Source: Pseudoalteromonas arabiensis
GTDB lineage: Bacteria > Pseudomonadota > Gammaproteobacteria > Enterobacterales > Alteromonadaceae
Reading direction: 5' to 3'
Assembly: GCF_001550155.1 (NCBI RefSeq)
Contig: NZ_LRUF01000005.1
Span: 186,001 to 250,000 of the forward strand
DNA length: 64,000 nt
Shown here: piece by piece, positions 19,466 through 30,112 of the stretch
Position numbering within the stretch: position 1 is the stretch's first letter
Layout: every line of letters starts with the position of its first letter
Position numbers and translations under genes: made by a program
Notes under the pieces: model-generated
Told to the model about the DNA's origin: nothing
Database searches by the model: none
Seen by the model: the letters and a program-made list of their open reading frames with translations, nothing else

Positions 19466-20650
19466 ATGACCCAAGTAGATGTAATTGTGATTGGTGCCGG
19501 TGCCGCAGGTTTAATGTGTGCAGCACAAGCAGGCTATCGAGGTCGCAATGTTACTGTGCTTGATATGGGCAAAAAGCCTGGCCGTAAAATTTTAATAAGC
19601 GGTGGTGGGCGTTGTAACTTCACAAATGAAAACGCAAGCCCAGACAACTACTTGTGTACTAATCCTCACTTCGTAAAATCCTGTTTAAGCCGTTATACCC
19701 AACATGACTTTATTGAGCTGGTGGACCGTCATGGTTTGGCTTATCACCATAAAACGCTGGGCCAGCTATTTTGTGATAACAGCGCGCAAGATATCGTTGA
19801 TATTCTTTTAACTGAGTGTGAGTGGGCTGGGGTAAACATTGCTCTTCGTAACGAAGTACTTAGCGTGATAAAAAACGATGCTGGTTATGAAGTTATAACC
19901 GAACAAGACAGTTATCAATGCGAGTCATTGGTGGTGGCATCCGGTGGTTTAACCATGCCGAAACTTGGCGCATCGCCCATTGGTTATAAAATTGCTGAAC
20001 AATTTGGCTTAACGGTGCTACCAACCATGGCTGCATTAGTGCCATTTACATTGCACCAGCATGATAAAGATCGCTTTGATGGTTTATCTGGGATCAGCAT
20101 TCCGTGTTTAGTAACCAGTGAAGATGGCACCCAGTTCAAAGAAAATATCCTCTTTACCCACCGCGGCTTGTCGGGGCCCGCTATTTTGCAAATCAGTTCA
20201 TTCTGGCGCGCAGGGCAGAGTGTTTACATCAACTTATTACCTGAGCTTGATTTAAAACAGCAGCTTGAGCAGTGGCGTCAAAGCCAAGGGCAAAAGTCAC
20301 TAAAAAATACCCTTGCAACCATTTTACCCAAACGCTTTGTTGAAATGCTGCACGATACAAAAGCGATTCCAGATTGCAATGTAAACCAGTTAACCCATGC
20401 ACAAGTCGACGCATTACATGACTACATTCACAATTGGCAAATAAAACCCAATGGCACAGAGGGTTATAGAACAGCCGAAGTTACACTCGGTGGCGTAGAT
20501 ACCGATGAGTTAAGCTCAAAAACCTTCGAAGCAAAAAAATCAGCAGGTCTTTATTTTATTGGCGAAGTGACCGACGTCACTGGTTGGTTAGGTGGTTACA
20601 ACTTCCAATATGCGTGGAGCTGTGGTTTTGCAGCAGGGCAGTATTGTTGA
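19466..20650 (+). CDS. HI0933/YhiN-family flavoprotein
   Basis: A 394-residue FAD-dependent protein. The Rossmann motif GAGAAGLMCA starts at residue 12, followed by the family hallmark GRKILISGGGRCNFTN. The C-terminal FAD segment is YFIGEVTDVTGWLGGYNFQYA. This is the YhiN/HI0933 family, a predicted oxidoreductase of unknown substrate. The gene is monocistronic or co-transcribed with the next unrelated ORF after a 114-nt gap. Confidence 0.9.
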   Translation: MTQVDVIVIGAGAAGLMCAAQAGYRGRNVTVLDMGKKPGRKILISGGGRCNFTNENASPDNYLCTNPHFVKSCLSRYTQHDFIELVDRHGLAYHHKTLGQLFCDNSAQDIVDILLTECEWAGVNIALRNEVLSVIKNDAGYEVITEQDSYQCESLVVASGGLTMPKLGASPIGYKIAEQFGLTVLPTMAALVPFTLHQHDKDRFDGLSGISIPCLVTSEDGTQFKENILFTHRGLSGPAILQISSFWRAGQSVYINLLPELDLKQQLEQWRQSQGQKSLKNTLATILPKRFVEMLHDTKAIPDCNVNQLTHAQVDALHDYIHNWQIKPNGTEGYRTAEVTLGGVDTDELSSKTFEAKKSAGLYFIGEVTDVTGWLGGYNFQYAWSCGFAAGQYC

Positions 20651-20764
20651 TGATTAAATGAAAATAGAACGAAGACATTTTTAATTGTTCGAGTTTTAAG
20701 CTGAGCACTAAAAAGGAACAATGCCTAGTTCTATTTTTTCAACTACAGAGTTGTGGAAAGGGTT

Positions 20765-21358
20765 ATGAATTCGTATCGTGTGGAGTTGCCGCAAGATAGT
20801 GTGACAGCATTAAACTTAGATTCATTTATATTAGCTAAGCAAATGGTTAAGCACTCAAAGCTCAGTATTAATGAATTACTTGTTAGGCTTCAAAGATTGC
20901 CATATGAAAATCAGTCACTTTATTCTCTGTGGGATGGTGAGCATTTGGATTTGACCTTTAATCCCGAATCAACAGATGACTTTGATATAAATATTGTTGG
21001 TACATATATTGTTTTAAAAATGTCTGCGTACTCGGTGCTAAAGCCTTTAATAGCTGACTTTGGTGAATTTATAAAAATTAATACTGATCGTGGTGAGATG
21101 ATGTTATTTAACCTTCTGACCTTTGGTAAAGAAGATCCTCAACTTACAGAAGTTAAATATACAGATGGTTTTGAAGACGGTTTAAAATCCCTTGTTTTTG
21201 ACAAAGAAGATATTTATAAGAAAAGTTTATACAAATCTAAGCTTGAAGGTGGTGATTTGATTTATTGCAATGAGCAATTTTTTAATGAAGTGAAACTAAA
21301 TAATCTTACAGGCATTACTTTTTATACAGATTTAATAGGTATGTTTCCTAAGGCTTAG
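20765..21358 (+). CDS. Hypothetical protein, possibly Imm11/DUF1629-like immunity protein
   Basis: The frame opens at a GTG at 20753, but the ATG at 20765 with GGAAAGG just upstream is preferred (197 residues). It is a soluble protein with no signal peptide. The C-terminal half resembles the Imm11/DUF1629 pattern: a conserved DLIYCNEQFFNEVKLNN strand-helix pair and a terminal LTGITF. That family holds immunity proteins of polymorphic toxin systems. No toxin is adjacent, so it would be an orphan. Codon use is more AT-rich than its neighbours. The family link is from pattern memory. Confidence 0.5.
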   Translation: MNSYRVELPQDSVTALNLDSFILAKQMVKHSKLSINELLVRLQRLPYENQSLYSLWDGEHLDLTFNPESTDDFDINIVGTYIVLKMSAYSVLKPLIADFGEFIKINTDRGEMMLFNLLTFGKEDPQLTEVKYTDGFEDGLKSLVFDKEDIYKKSLYKSKLEGGDLIYCNEQFFNEVKLNNLTGITFYTDLIGMFPKA

Positions 21359-21471
21359 CTTGTGGGGCTTAATAAAGCCGTTCTCTTATTTCTGAAATCT
21401 TACTTTTAACTGCCAAATTCCAGCTTTAAGCTCTGCAATTTTTGTTCGCTTGTACACTAGTACTAAATAGT

Positions 21472-21498
21472 AAAAAAGCCGCTAACTTAGCGGCTTTG
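21472..21498 (-). terminator. Terminator of katG
   Basis: An almost continuous inverted repeat AAAGCCGCTAA / TTAGCGGCTTT with an A-run at its left, giving a T-run on the minus strand, 20 nt beyond the katG stop. Confidence 0.85.
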
Positions 21499-21517
21499 TT
21501 GGTTGCGAAAATAAGTA

Positions 21518-23731
21518 TTAACGTAGGTCGAATCTGTCTAGCGTCATTACTTTAGTCCACGCTGCTACGAAGTCATCAACGAACTTCTGTTTAGCATCGT
21601 CAGAGGCATACACTTCAGCAATTGAACGTAGCTCTGAGTTTGAACCGAAGATTAAATCGACTGGTGTCGCTGTCCACTTAAGCTTGCCTGATTGACGGTC
21701 ACGTCCTTCGTAAATACCTTCTTCAGAAGACTTAGACCACTTCGTTGACATATCGAGTAAGTTAACGAAGAAATCGTTGCTTAATGTGCCAGGTTTTTTC
21801 GTGAATACACCGTGTTTCGTTTGGTCAGTATTCGCGTTAAGGGCACGCATACCACCTAGTAGTGCAGTCATTTCTGGTACTGATAAGTTGAGTAAATCAG
21901 CGCGTTCAACGAGCATTTCAGCCGGTGATTTCCATGCTGAGCTGTAGTAGTTACGAAACGCATCTGCCGTTGGCTCAAGTACTTCGAATGATGCAACGTC
22001 AGTCATTTCTAATGACGCGTCCATACGACCTGGCTTGAACGGTACTGCGATAGAGAAACCCGCGTCGCTTGCTGCTTTTTCGATTGCAGCCGCACCACCA
22101 AGAACAATCATATCTGCGAGTGAAATTTCTTTACCGCCGGATGCGTTTTTGTTGAACTTAGTTTGGATTTTCTCAAGTTTGCTCAGTACTTTAGCCACTT
22201 CTTTCGGGTTGTTTACCGGCCAATCTTTTTGCGGAGCAAAACGAATACGTGCACCGTTTGCACCACCACGCATATCTGTGTCGCGGTAGCTTGCTGCTGA
22301 TGCCCAAGCAACTCGCACAAGTTCAGATACAGATAAACCTGAATCTAAGATGTTTGCTTTAAGTGACGCGATATCTTTGCCATCTACTAGTTTGTGGTCA
22401 ACCGCAGGGATGTAGTCTTGCCAAATTAATACTTCTTCTGGCACTAAGTCACCTAGGTAACGAGCACGTGGGCCCATGTCACGGTGGTTTAGTTTGAACC
22501 ATGCTTTAGCAAATGCCAGTTCGAACTCTTTCGGGTCGTTTAAGAAACGCTCTGAAATCTTACGGAACTCAGGATCTGCTTTTAACGCGATATCAGTTGT
22601 GAACATGATAGGTGCATGACGCTTACCTTTAATGTGCGCATCGGGCACTAGGTTAGACGCTTGACCATTTTCTGGGATCCACTGAGTCGCACCTGCTGGG
22701 CTTTTAGTTTTAACCCACTCAAAGCTGAATAAGTTTTGTAGGTAGTTGATTGACCAACGTGTTGGTGTCACTGTCCATGCACCTTCAAGACCTGAAGTGA
22801 TGGTATCTTCTGAGTGACCTTTACCACATTTGTTTTTCCAACCTAAGCCTTGCTCTTCAATCCCCGCTGCTGCTGGCTCTTTGTCTAAACACGTCGCTTT
22901 TTTCGCACCGTGTGCTTTACCAAAGCTGTGACCACCGGCGATTAGCGCAACGATTTCTTCATCGTTCATTGCCATGCGGCCGAATGATAGACGAATGTCG
23001 TCTGCTGCAAGAAGTGGATCAGGGTTACCGTGAGGGCCTTCTGGATTTACATAGATTAAGCCCATCTCAACGGCCGCTAATGGACCTTTAAGTTTGCCTT
23101 TTTTGTCACGGCGCTCGTCAGTGAGCATTTTGCCTTCAGGGCCCCAGTATACGTAATCTGGTTCCCAATCGTCTTCGCGACCACCGGCATAACCGAAGGT
23201 TTTGAAGCCCATTGATTCAAGCGCAACGTTACCTGTTAGCGCCATTAAATCTGCCCATGAGATGCTGCGACCGTATTTTTGTTTAATAGGCCAAAGTAAA
23301 CGACGCGCTTTATCAAGGTTGGCGTTATCAGGCCAGCTGTTTAGCGGGTCGAAACGTTGTTGACCACCGCCTGCGCCACCACGACCATCAAAAGTACGGT
23401 ACGTACCTGATGCGTGCCACGCCATACGGATGAAAAATGGACCATAGTGACCATAGTCAGCTGGCCACCAATCTTGAGAATCAGTCAATACTTTCTCGAT
23501 ATCCGCTTTCACTGCGTTTAGGTCTAACTTTAAGAATTCTTTTTTGTAATCAAAGTAAGGGCCCATAGGATCAGACTCTGCACCATGGGCACGAAGTTGG
23601 CTAAGATCTAATTGTTCTGGCCACCAAAATTGGTTTGATTTGATGTCGTTTGTAGCTTGTACGCCTGTTGCCACCAACAGTGATACCGCAACAGCTACTT
23701 TAGACAAGGCTGAGGTCGATTTTTTAAACAT
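21518..23731 (-). CDS. katG: Catalase-peroxidase with signal peptide
   Basis: The open frame reaches 23869, but the ATG at 23731 starts a clean signal peptide (residues 1-26, ending GVQA) and is preferred, giving 737 residues. The distal haem motif [11 protein letters not shown], the Tyr in YVNPEGPHG and the Met in RMAMNDEE give the expected Met-Tyr-Trp crosslink. The proximal His lies in [10 protein letters not shown]. The second, non-catalytic peroxidase domain is also complete. The enzyme removes hydrogen peroxide. The signal peptide points to a periplasmic form like KatP/KatG2 rather than the cytosolic KatG. No oxyR is adjacent. Confidence 0.95.
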   Translation of the reverse strand: MFKKSTSALSKVAVAVSLLVATGVQATNDIKSNQFWWPEQLDLSQLRAHGAESDPMGPYFDYKKEFLKLDLNAVKADIEKVLTDSQDWWPADYGHYGPFFIRMAWHASGTYRTFDGRGGAGGGQQRFDPLNSWPDNANLDKARRLLWPIKQKYGRSISWADLMALTGNVALESMGFKTFGYAGGREDDWEPDYVYWGPEGKMLTDERRDKKGKLKGPLAAVEMGLIYVNPEGPHGNPDPLLAADDIRLSFGRMAMNDEEIVALIAGGHSFGKAHGAKKATCLDKEPAAAGIEEQGLGWKNKCGKGHSEDTITSGLEGAWTVTPTRWSINYLQNLFSFEWVKTKSPAGATQWIPENGQASNLVPDAHIKGKRHAPIMFTTDIALKADPEFRKISERFLNDPKEFELAFAKAWFKLNHRDMGPRARYLGDLVPEEVLIWQDYIPAVDHKLVDGKDIASLKANILDSGLSVSELVRVAWASAASYRDTDMRGGANGARIRFAPQKDWPVNNPKEVAKVLSKLEKIQTKFNKNASGGKEISLADMIVLGGAAAIEKAASDAGFSIAVPFKPGRMDASLEMTDVASFEVLEPTADAFRNYYSSAWKSPAEMLVERADLLNLSVPEMTALLGGMRALNANTDQTKHGVFTKKPGTLSNDFFVNLLDMSTKWSKSSEEGIYEGRDRQSGKLKWTATPVDLIFGSNSELRSIAEVYASDDAKQKFVDDFVAAWTKVMTLDRFDLR

Positions 23732-23857
23732 TGTATAGTCTCCAGTTAGAAGTTGCGTGAAATATAGAGTTGTTCTGATTAACTTTCCACTTACAAACTG
23801 GGGTTTAAATCGATTGATAAAATCGAAAAAACAGATGATATGATTGATTTTATAGAA

Positions 23858-23883
23858 CAAAGCCAGCAAAAATGCTGGCTTTG
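23858..23883 (-). terminator. Hairpin after the S9 peptidase gene
   Basis: A perfect 11-bp stem (CAAAGCCAGCA / TGCTGGCTTTG) with an AAAA loop lies 37 nt past the peptidase stop. The following minus-strand sequence is only moderately T-rich. Confidence 0.65.
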
Positions 23884-23920
23884 AAGGAGGTGTGCTTTGA
23901 GCTAAAATTTAGCTTGTTGC

Positions 23921-26674
23921 TTATTCCTCAATAAAAGGGATGCCGTTTTTGATCCACTCAGCGGCTGGTTTGCCTTTTAAGTAGTGATCAAAATATTCCA
24001 TCATACGTACCGAGAAATCTACTTGGTTAGGGAATTTCTTCAAGTGATGTGGTTCACCTTCATATTGTAAGAAGGTGGCATCTTTACCCGCACGGCGAAG
24101 AGCAAGGTAGTACTGCACCCCTTCGTGCCATGGCACCGCGTCATCTTTGTCACCAAACATAATGAGGATTGGGGTATTTACTTTATCGGCGAAAAACACT
24201 GGTGAGTTTTCGATGTATAGCTCTGGTGCTTCGAATAAGGTTTTACCAATGCGGCTTTGACCTGTTTCGTATTGGAACTGACGCGCAAGACCTGATTTTA
24301 AGCGAATACCGCTGTAAGCACTGGTCATGTTAGACACCGGCGCTCCCGAAACAACCGCTTTAAACATATCTGTTTGGGTGATCATAAAGGCGCTTTGATA
24401 GCCTGCCCATGAGTGACCTTGTAAGCCAATTTTATCGGGATCAGCAATGCCTAAATCAATTAACTTTTGAGTTGCGTTGATCATGGTTTGTGTTGATGAT
24501 TTACCAGGATGACCAATCTCAAAACGGATATCCGGTAAGAAAATCGCATAGCCATTTGAGGTAAACATCGGGAAGTTAGGGCGATGATTTAACTCCATTT
24601 TCGGGAAGTCATACATGCGTTGGCTCATATAGCGGTAGAAGTACACAACTACAGGAACCTTGTCGCCTTTTTTGTAGCCTGCAGGCTTAATTAATACGCC
24701 TTGTAAGTCTTCACCATCAAACCCTTTGTAGCTAATAAGCTCTGGTTTTTCACCCCATGCAAAGTTGCTAATTTGTGGGTTTAGGTTGGTTACACGCTGA
24801 GGCTTTTTGAAGCTAAAGTCAGTTTGGTAGTAATCAGGGAATTGCTGATAAGTTTGCGCTGTAAATAGATATTTGTCGGCATTTTTCGCCTTTTTAACAA
24901 CATCATAGCGCTTTTTACCCGAAAGTACTTTGCTTACTTTATTACTTGTTAAATCAAGTTTAGCAATTTCAGTTTGTTTATCTTGCACATTGGTTGCGCT
25001 GAGTAATAAAGTCTCGCCTTTGGCAAAGCCAACTTGGTCTTTATCAAGTTTAATAACACGATACTGGGTATTCGTTTCTTTACCTTGGGTTAAACGCGTT
25101 GCCGTTTGTGTCGCGACATCAAAAGCCCAAATATCAAATTTACTGTAAACCAGTACTTGGCTGCTGTCGTTTAACCAGCCAGCAAAGCCATAACCTGGCT
25201 GAGGTGACGGGTAGTCATGCTTATCATCGGCAAAAATCGCGTTAATTGCCTTAGATAAGGTCGAAACTTTGTTATTTCCTAAATCTTTAAGTTGAACGTG
25301 GCTGTTTTGAAAAAATGCCGCATATTGACCATTTGGCGCAAGGCTGGGTCTAAATGGATAATCGTTGATGATAGCCGTTTGCTTACCTGTTTTAACGTCA
25401 ACACTGTAATAGTCTGCGTAAAAACCACCGTACATTATGCGTTCTAGGTAAGGTAGGTCTGAATAGCCTAATAGCGTTTCGCGGTGAGTGTTAAGTGAAA
25501 CCTCAGGCATACTTGGTGTACTTAACTGCACAACCTGTTGACTATTTACATGATACACCGCTTTATAATGACGAAGCTTGTTATTTTCATTCCATTGCTG
25601 CTCTTCACGTGGCTTAATTTCAGCGTCTTTATTGTGCCAAACATTGAGGCCTTTATGGTCGCGAATGGTATCGAAATCATATAAAGAGGCTTCGTCTGTG
25701 TATTCTTTTGCTTCGATCTTTGCCGTTAATTTCGGATGATTTTCAAAGTATAAACGAGCACCATCTTCAGACCATGTTAATGAGGCTGTTTTGCCAATAG
25801 TCCAGCTATTATCAGCTGAGTTTATGGTCGATAGGGCACCATTTTGTAAAAGCTGTAAGCTGTGGTCGCGACGTCGCGTATCATCATTCACATAATTACC
25901 AATTAACAGCGCTGCGGTATTGCTGTTTGGTTGCCAAGCTATTTTATTTGCAACCACACCTGGCTCATCAATCAACACACTAGATGCAAAGTCATTGTTA
26001 AGCGTAACTAATACAACTTGGTTGTCGGCACCATCACTAAAGCTTTGGCTTGCGAGTAATTGCTCGCCGGTGCTGCTCATTGCATAGCTAAACACATTGT
26101 TTAGGGTGTGAGTGGTTTTGTCTTGAAGGTTAACAAGCACTAAATCAAAGCTTTTATCTTTTTTATCTGGTTTGATTTCGCTGCTGTTTTCGTCTTTTTC
26201 TTGGTCGTCTTTTTTATCTGCTTTCTTATCGAGTCTGTAAGCAAGCCATACACCGTCATCTGATAGCGCATAGTCTTTTACATCGTTAAATGTCTGTTGC
26301 TCACCGTTTTTAGTATTTACTAAAACAAGGTTGTTTTTCAGTTCGTCTTTTTTCTTAGTGGTTTCTTTTTCAAGTAGGGTCGGTACCTGAGTAAACGCCA
26401 CCCAATTTGCCGCTTTATTAATTGTAGGGCGAGTACCACGCTCAACGCTTGCAAGGAGGGTGTTATTGTTTAATGCATAAACCTGACCTTGTGCATTGCC
26501 GCGATAAGGGTCGGCACTGAAAGTAAGAATTTGGCCATCTTCAGACAGTTGGGTGCCTTTTGCGTATTTAAAATCAAACACGTCTTTAAATTGCAGAGCT
26601 TCTTTTGCACTGAGCTGTGCACTACCAAGGCTTGCCACTAAGGCTAAGCTCAAAAGTGATAATTGCGCTTTCAT
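23921..26674 (-). CDS. Prolyl-oligopeptidase-family (S9) serine peptidase, exported
   Basis: A 917-residue protein with a signal peptide (1-23, ending SAKEA). The N-terminal 600 residues form a WD40/beta-propeller-like domain containing a Lys/Asp-rich low-complexity insert (about 150-175, KKADKKDDQEKDENSSE). The C-terminal alpha/beta-hydrolase domain has the nucleophile Ser755 in GHSWAG, an Asp in FGDKDDAVPWHEG and a His in GEPHHLKK. S9 peptidases of this type cleave oligopeptides in the periplasm. It is probably part of a protein-scavenging set with the nearby subtilase and S41-like protein, though that link is inferred. It is monocistronic. Confidence 0.9.
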   Translation of the reverse strand: MKAQLSLLSLALVASLGSAQLSAKEALQFKDVFDFKYAKGTQLSEDGQILTFSADPYRGNAQGQVYALNNNTLLASVERGTRPTINKAANWVAFTQVPTLLEKETTKKKDELKNNLVLVNTKNGEQQTFNDVKDYALSDDGVWLAYRLDKKADKKDDQEKDENSSEIKPDKKDKSFDLVLVNLQDKTTHTLNNVFSYAMSSTGEQLLASQSFSDGADNQVVLVTLNNDFASSVLIDEPGVVANKIAWQPNSNTAALLIGNYVNDDTRRRDHSLQLLQNGALSTINSADNSWTIGKTASLTWSEDGARLYFENHPKLTAKIEAKEYTDEASLYDFDTIRDHKGLNVWHNKDAEIKPREEQQWNENNKLRHYKAVYHVNSQQVVQLSTPSMPEVSLNTHRETLLGYSDLPYLERIMYGGFYADYYSVDVKTGKQTAIINDYPFRPSLAPNGQYAAFFQNSHVQLKDLGNNKVSTLSKAINAIFADDKHDYPSPQPGYGFAGWLNDSSQVLVYSKFDIWAFDVATQTATRLTQGKETNTQYRVIKLDKDQVGFAKGETLLLSATNVQDKQTEIAKLDLTSNKVSKVLSGKKRYDVVKKAKNADKYLFTAQTYQQFPDYYQTDFSFKKPQRVTNLNPQISNFAWGEKPELISYKGFDGEDLQGVLIKPAGYKKGDKVPVVVYFYRYMSQRMYDFPKMELNHRPNFPMFTSNGYAIFLPDIRFEIGHPGKSSTQTMINATQKLIDLGIADPDKIGLQGHSWAGYQSAFMITQTDMFKAVVSGAPVSNMTSAYSGIRLKSGLARQFQYETGQSRIGKTLFEAPELYIENSPVFFADKVNTPILIMFGDKDDAVPWHEGVQYYLALRRAGKDATFLQYEGEPHHLKKFPNQVDFSVRMMEYFDHYLKGKPAAEWIKNGIPFIEE

Positions 26675-26766
26675 TTATCTTCTCGTTGTTTTTAAATTTA
26701 CGCGTTCAGTGTAGCGTTTTTAGTAAACAATTCGAGTAGATACGATAAGTTGCTTATTTAGGGAGT

Positions 26767-26881
26767 TGAGCTGTAAGCCTAAAAACTTTTCGGTAGGTTT
26801 TGTAATAAGAGGGTGTAGCGGAGTTACCCGCGTACTTTTGATTAGACTGTTGCGCGATATTAAATCGCGCCTACAGCTAAC
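26767..26881. repeat. Small palindromic repeat-like element next to slmA
   Basis: The 115-bp segment is bounded by an imperfect inverted repeat (GAGCTGTAAGC at 26767 against GCCTACAGCTAA at 26869). It contains a perfect 7-bp hairpin GCGCGAT / ATCGCGC and a GGGTGTAGCGGAGTTACCC-like stretch. Its GC-rich palindromes contrast with the flanks. It ends at the slmA stop codon and may serve as its terminator. No second copy was seen in the window. Confidence 0.4.
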
Positions 26882-27475
26882 TTATAACCAAATCTTTTTC
26901 AGTTCAGGCCATTGTTTTTCAAATTGCGCACTCGGTTTCGCTTTAAAGTCGCTGCGCACGAATTGATTCATCTTACCTTCAACGTAAGCCAGTAAGAAGT
27001 TGGCTAACGTTGTTTCGTCAGATTGGAATGCTTTACCTTCACGAAGCTTACGTTCACGAAGAACTTGCTTAAATTGCGTTTCTAGCTTTTCGAATAAGCC
27101 TTGCACACGTTCACGTAAGCGCTCTTGCTCACCTTGCAAGGCATCACCAGTTAAAATACGGGTAATACCTGGATTTTTTTCGGCGAATGCTAATAGTAAA
27201 AGCAAAATATTGTATACGCGTGTTTGACTCTCTTTTTCATTTTCTAGAATGAGGTTAATACGCGATAGCAGAGTATCTTCAATAAACTCAATCAAGCCCT
27301 CAAACATCCGCGCTTTACTCGGGAAATGACGATAAAGCGCAGCTTCAGACACGCCCACTTCAGCTGCTAGTTTGGCAGTAGTGATACGTTGACCTGGGCT
27401 GGTTTCTAACATTTGTGCGAGTGCTTGCAGAATCTGCTCTTTGCGATTACTTCTTTTTGTCGCAGGCATGACCAT
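26882..27475 (-). CDS. slmA: Nucleoid occlusion factor SlmA (TetR family)
   Basis: A 197-residue protein of typical SlmA length. The TetR helix-turn-helix [36 protein letters not shown] is almost identical in pattern to E. coli SlmA, and the C-terminal [15 protein letters not shown]-type segments also match. SlmA binds chromosomal SBS sites and blocks FtsZ assembly over the nucleoid. It lies 106 nt downstream of coaBC on the same strand; the usual dut gene between them is absent. Confidence 0.95.
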   Translation of the reverse strand: MVMPATKRSNRKEQILQALAQMLETSPGQRITTAKLAAEVGVSEAALYRHFPSKARMFEGLIEFIEDTLLSRINLILENEKESQTRVYNILLLLLAFAEKNPGITRILTGDALQGEQERLRERVQGLFEKLETQFKQVLRERKLREGKAFQSDETTLANFLLAYVEGKMNQFVRSDFKAKPSAQFEKQWPELKKIWL

Positions 27476-27581
27476 TCCTTTCTTATAATTTATTACTTGC
27501 GCTGTATAGACTCAGACAAGCCATTTTTTGTGCAAATGAGAGGCTTATGTTAATGTTTTATTCAGCTTCTTTCCAGCATTT

Positions 27582-28775
27582 TTACAAACGCTTGGCAAGC
27601 TCCGTCATAACACTCATCGCTAAATCTTTTTTGCTACCCACCGCTAAATCTTGCTGCTCATTGTGCCAGAACAGTGTTAAAGCATTATGATCAGAATTAA
27701 AGCCAAGGCCTTCTTTTGACACATCATTTGCACAGATCATGTCGAGATTTTTATTTTTTAATTTACCTTGGGCATAGCTTGCAACATCTTGTGTTTCGGC
27801 GGCAAAGCCAACCGTGTATGGGCGGTTTTCGTTAAGTGCAGCAACGTTAGCAATGACATCTGGGTTTTTAACTAAGGTGAGTGTGAGTTCATCACCTTGT
27901 TTTTTCATTTTTTGATCTTCAATTGCGGCTGCGCGGTAATCGGCAACGGCAGCACAGCCAATAAAAGCATCAGACTGTACAGCAAGTTCCATTGATGCGA
28001 TTAAAAGCTGCTCAGCGCTTTCAATGTGAGTGAGTTTTGCATTCGCTGGTGCTTTAATTGTCACTGGCCCTGAAATCAGGTGTACCTTTGCACCTAAAGC
28101 AAGTGCCGCCTCGGCAAGGGCGTAACCCATTTTTCCTGAGCTATGATTAGAAATATAACGCACGGGATCGAGGGCTTCTCTGGTTGGCCCTGCTGTAATT
28201 GTAATGGTTTTGCCAGTAAGTAATGGCTCAATGTCTGGCTGTGTACACAGCGCTACCAGTTCATGCGGCTCTAGCATACGCCCAGCGCCTACATCACCGC
28301 AGGCTTGCGAGCCTTTACCTGGCCCCCAAATTGCTACCCCGCGCTCGGCGAGAGTATTAAGGTTAGCCTGCGTTGCAGGATGTGCGTACATTTGTTGGTT
28401 CATCGCCGGTGCGACAGCCACTTTGGCTGGCGTTGCTAATAAAAGCGTGGTGAGTAGGTCATCAGCTATGCCCATCGCCATTTTTGCTAATACATTGCTG
28501 GTCGCAGGCGCCACTAAAATCAAATCTGCCCACTTGGCAAATTCAATGTGCCCCATTGCGGCTTCAGCTGCAGGATCAAGTAATGAATCAGACACAACCT
28601 CTCCACTGACGGCTTGCATCGTCAAAGGGGTAATAAAGTGCTTGGCTGACTCTGTCATAACCACTTTTACTTCGCAGCCTGTGTCTTTTAAGCGTCGCAC
28701 TAGCTCTGCACATTTATAAGCTGCAATGCCGCCACTTATACCAAGTAAGATTTTTTTATTTGCTGATTTTGTCAT
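27582..28775 (-). CDS. coaBC: Bifunctional phosphopantothenoylcysteine decarboxylase/synthetase
   Basis: A 397-residue coenzyme A biosynthesis enzyme. The N-terminal CoaC half has the flavoprotein start [24 protein letters not shown] and the catalytic Cys in [11 protein letters not shown]. The C-terminal CoaB half starts with [20 protein letters not shown] and has the KNPDVIA and [12 protein letters not shown] segments. It converts 4'-phosphopantothenate plus cysteine to 4'-phosphopantetheine. It is divergent from radC, as in many gammaproteobacteria. Confidence 0.96.
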   Translation of the reverse strand: MTKSANKKILLGISGGIAAYKCAELVRRLKDTGCEVKVVMTESAKHFITPLTMQAVSGEVVSDSLLDPAAEAAMGHIEFAKWADLILVAPATSNVLAKMAMGIADDLLTTLLLATPAKVAVAPAMNQQMYAHPATQANLNTLAERGVAIWGPGKGSQACGDVGAGRMLEPHELVALCTQPDIEPLLTGKTITITAGPTREALDPVRYISNHSSGKMGYALAEAALALGAKVHLISGPVTIKAPANAKLTHIESAEQLLIASMELAVQSDAFIGCAAVADYRAAAIEDQKMKKQGDELTLTLVKNPDVIANVAALNENRPYTVGFAAETQDVASYAQGKLKNKNLDMICANDVSKEGLGFNSDHNALTLFWHNEQQDLAVGSKKDLAMSVMTELAKRL

Positions 28776-28916
28776 TACATGAAATTTAACTTTGGTCGAT
28801 ATGCGCTAACGATAGCAAATCTTTGCCAATTTCATGAAGTTTTCTTTTTTAAAGGAAGGAAAAAAGAAAGTTTTGTTGTACAGTTTAATCTGTTTGTTTC
28901 TTTTTGGGGTACTTTG

Positions 28917-29591
28917 ATGTCGTTAAAGGATTTACCACTGTCAGCTCGGCCTCGCGAAAAGCTGCTTTTACAAGGCGCTAAAGCGCTCTCAGATGCAGAA
29001 CTGTTAGCTATCTTTTTGCGCACAGGTGTTGCTGGTATGAATGCGATTGAATTGGCTGAACACTTATTACGTATTAATAGTACGTTGCAGAATTTATTTA
29101 ATGCCAGTGAGCAAGCGTTTTGTTCTCAAAGAGGGTTAGGAACTGCAAAGTATGTACAGTTACAAGCGGTATTAGAGTTAAGCAGACGTTACTTGCTTGA
29201 GCAATGCCAGCGAGAAGAAGTATTTAGCTCTCCTCAAGCAGTGTATGACTACCTGACTATTCAATTGCGGGGCTTGCAACAAGAAGTCTTTATGGTGCTT
29301 TATTTAGATAGCCAAAATCGATTAATAAAAGATGAAGTGCTTTTTTATGGCACTATAAATGCTGCTTCTGTGTATCCCCGTGAGGTGGTTAAGGCTGCTT
29401 TAAAGCAGAATGCGGCGGCACTTATCTTTGCTCATAATCACCCAAGTGGAGTCGCGGAGCCTAGTGAAGCAGACAAGTTAATTACTCATAAATTGCAGCA
29501 AGCACTCTCGTTAGTCGATATTAATGTGCTTGATCACATCATTGTGGGCGGTAAAAACTGTGTTTCGTTTGCTGAACGAGGATTAATTTAA
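28917..29591 (+). CDS. radC: RadC family JAMM-domain protein
   Basis: The frame opens at 28779, but the ATG at 28917 gives the standard RadC start [17 protein letters not shown] (224 residues). An N-terminal helix-hairpin-helix-like region is followed by the JAMM metal motif [14 protein letters not shown] near the C-terminus. The family was once linked to DNA repair; its true function is unresolved. Conserved synteny with coaBC and rpmB-rpmG supports the call. Confidence 0.95.
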   Translation: MSLKDLPLSARPREKLLLQGAKALSDAELLAIFLRTGVAGMNAIELAEHLLRINSTLQNLFNASEQAFCSQRGLGTAKYVQLQAVLELSRRYLLEQCQREEVFSSPQAVYDYLTIQLRGLQQEVFMVLYLDSQNRLIKDEVLFYGTINAASVYPREVVKAALKQNAAALIFAHNHPSGVAEPSEADKLITHKLQQALSLVDINVLDHIIVGGKNCVSFAERGLI

Positions 29592-29696
29592 GCGAAGCGA
29601 AGACTGGAGTGTGTTAAAAATGAGCAGTTTAGCGGTTTTTTAGAAATTAGTTTAATTTAAATGCAGTTTTTACTTTCCCTAAGGGCTTTCGATCAT

Positions 29697-29702
29697 TATA
29701 AT
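29697..29702 (+). promoter_or_regulatory. -10 element of the rpmB-rpmG promoter
   Basis: A perfect TATAAT is followed by a GC-rich stretch (TGGCCGC), as in growth-rate-controlled ribosomal promoters. The -35 (about 29674, TTTCCC) is weak. Transcription would give a leader of about 155 nt before rpmB. The remaining gap 29592-29864 shows nothing else I can name. Confidence 0.4.
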
Positions 29703-29864
29703 TGGCCGCTATCAAATTTACACATGAGCTGATTGGATAAGATCTGTTACTTGATCTTTGCCTGCATAAGCTGTATAAAGAGCGCCCTTCGATTTATCCC
29801 GGGGCACAAATACATGGCCTAAGGGAAAATTAAGCTCGAGCGAAGTTATTGGAGATATATAGAC

Positions 29865-30101
29865 ATGTCTAAAGTATGTCAAGTTACAGGTAAGCGTCCA
29901 GCGGTTGGTAACCACCGTTCACACGCGAGAAACGCGACTAAACGTCGTTTCCTACCTAACCTACAAACGCACCGTTTTTGGGTTGAAAGTGAAAAACGTT
30001 TTGTAACATTACGCACTACGACTAAAGGTATGCGTATTATCGATAAAAAAGGCATCGACGCGGTTCTTACAGAAATCCGTGCTCGTGGCGAAAAAGTTTA
30101 A
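29865..30101 (+). CDS. rpmB: 50S ribosomal protein bL28
   Basis: A 78-residue protein of normal bL28 length. It begins [12 protein letters not shown] and contains the conserved [19 protein letters not shown]-binding stretch. It is co-transcribed with rpmG 11 nt downstream. Confidence 0.97.
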   Translation: MSKVCQVTGKRPAVGNHRSHARNATKRRFLPNLQTHRFWVESEKRFVTLRTTTKGMRIIDKKGIDAVLTEIRARGEKV

Positions 30102-30112
30102 GGAACTGAATC

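Noticed and set aside
28204..28719. Long plus-strand ORF of 171 codons inside coaBC
   Set aside because: Antisense shadow of a well-conserved gene, with Ser/Ala-rich low-complexity product.
29718..29915. Minus-strand ORF of 65 codons upstream of rpmB
   Set aside because: It overlaps the rpmB leader and start and has no ribosome-binding site or protein-like pattern.
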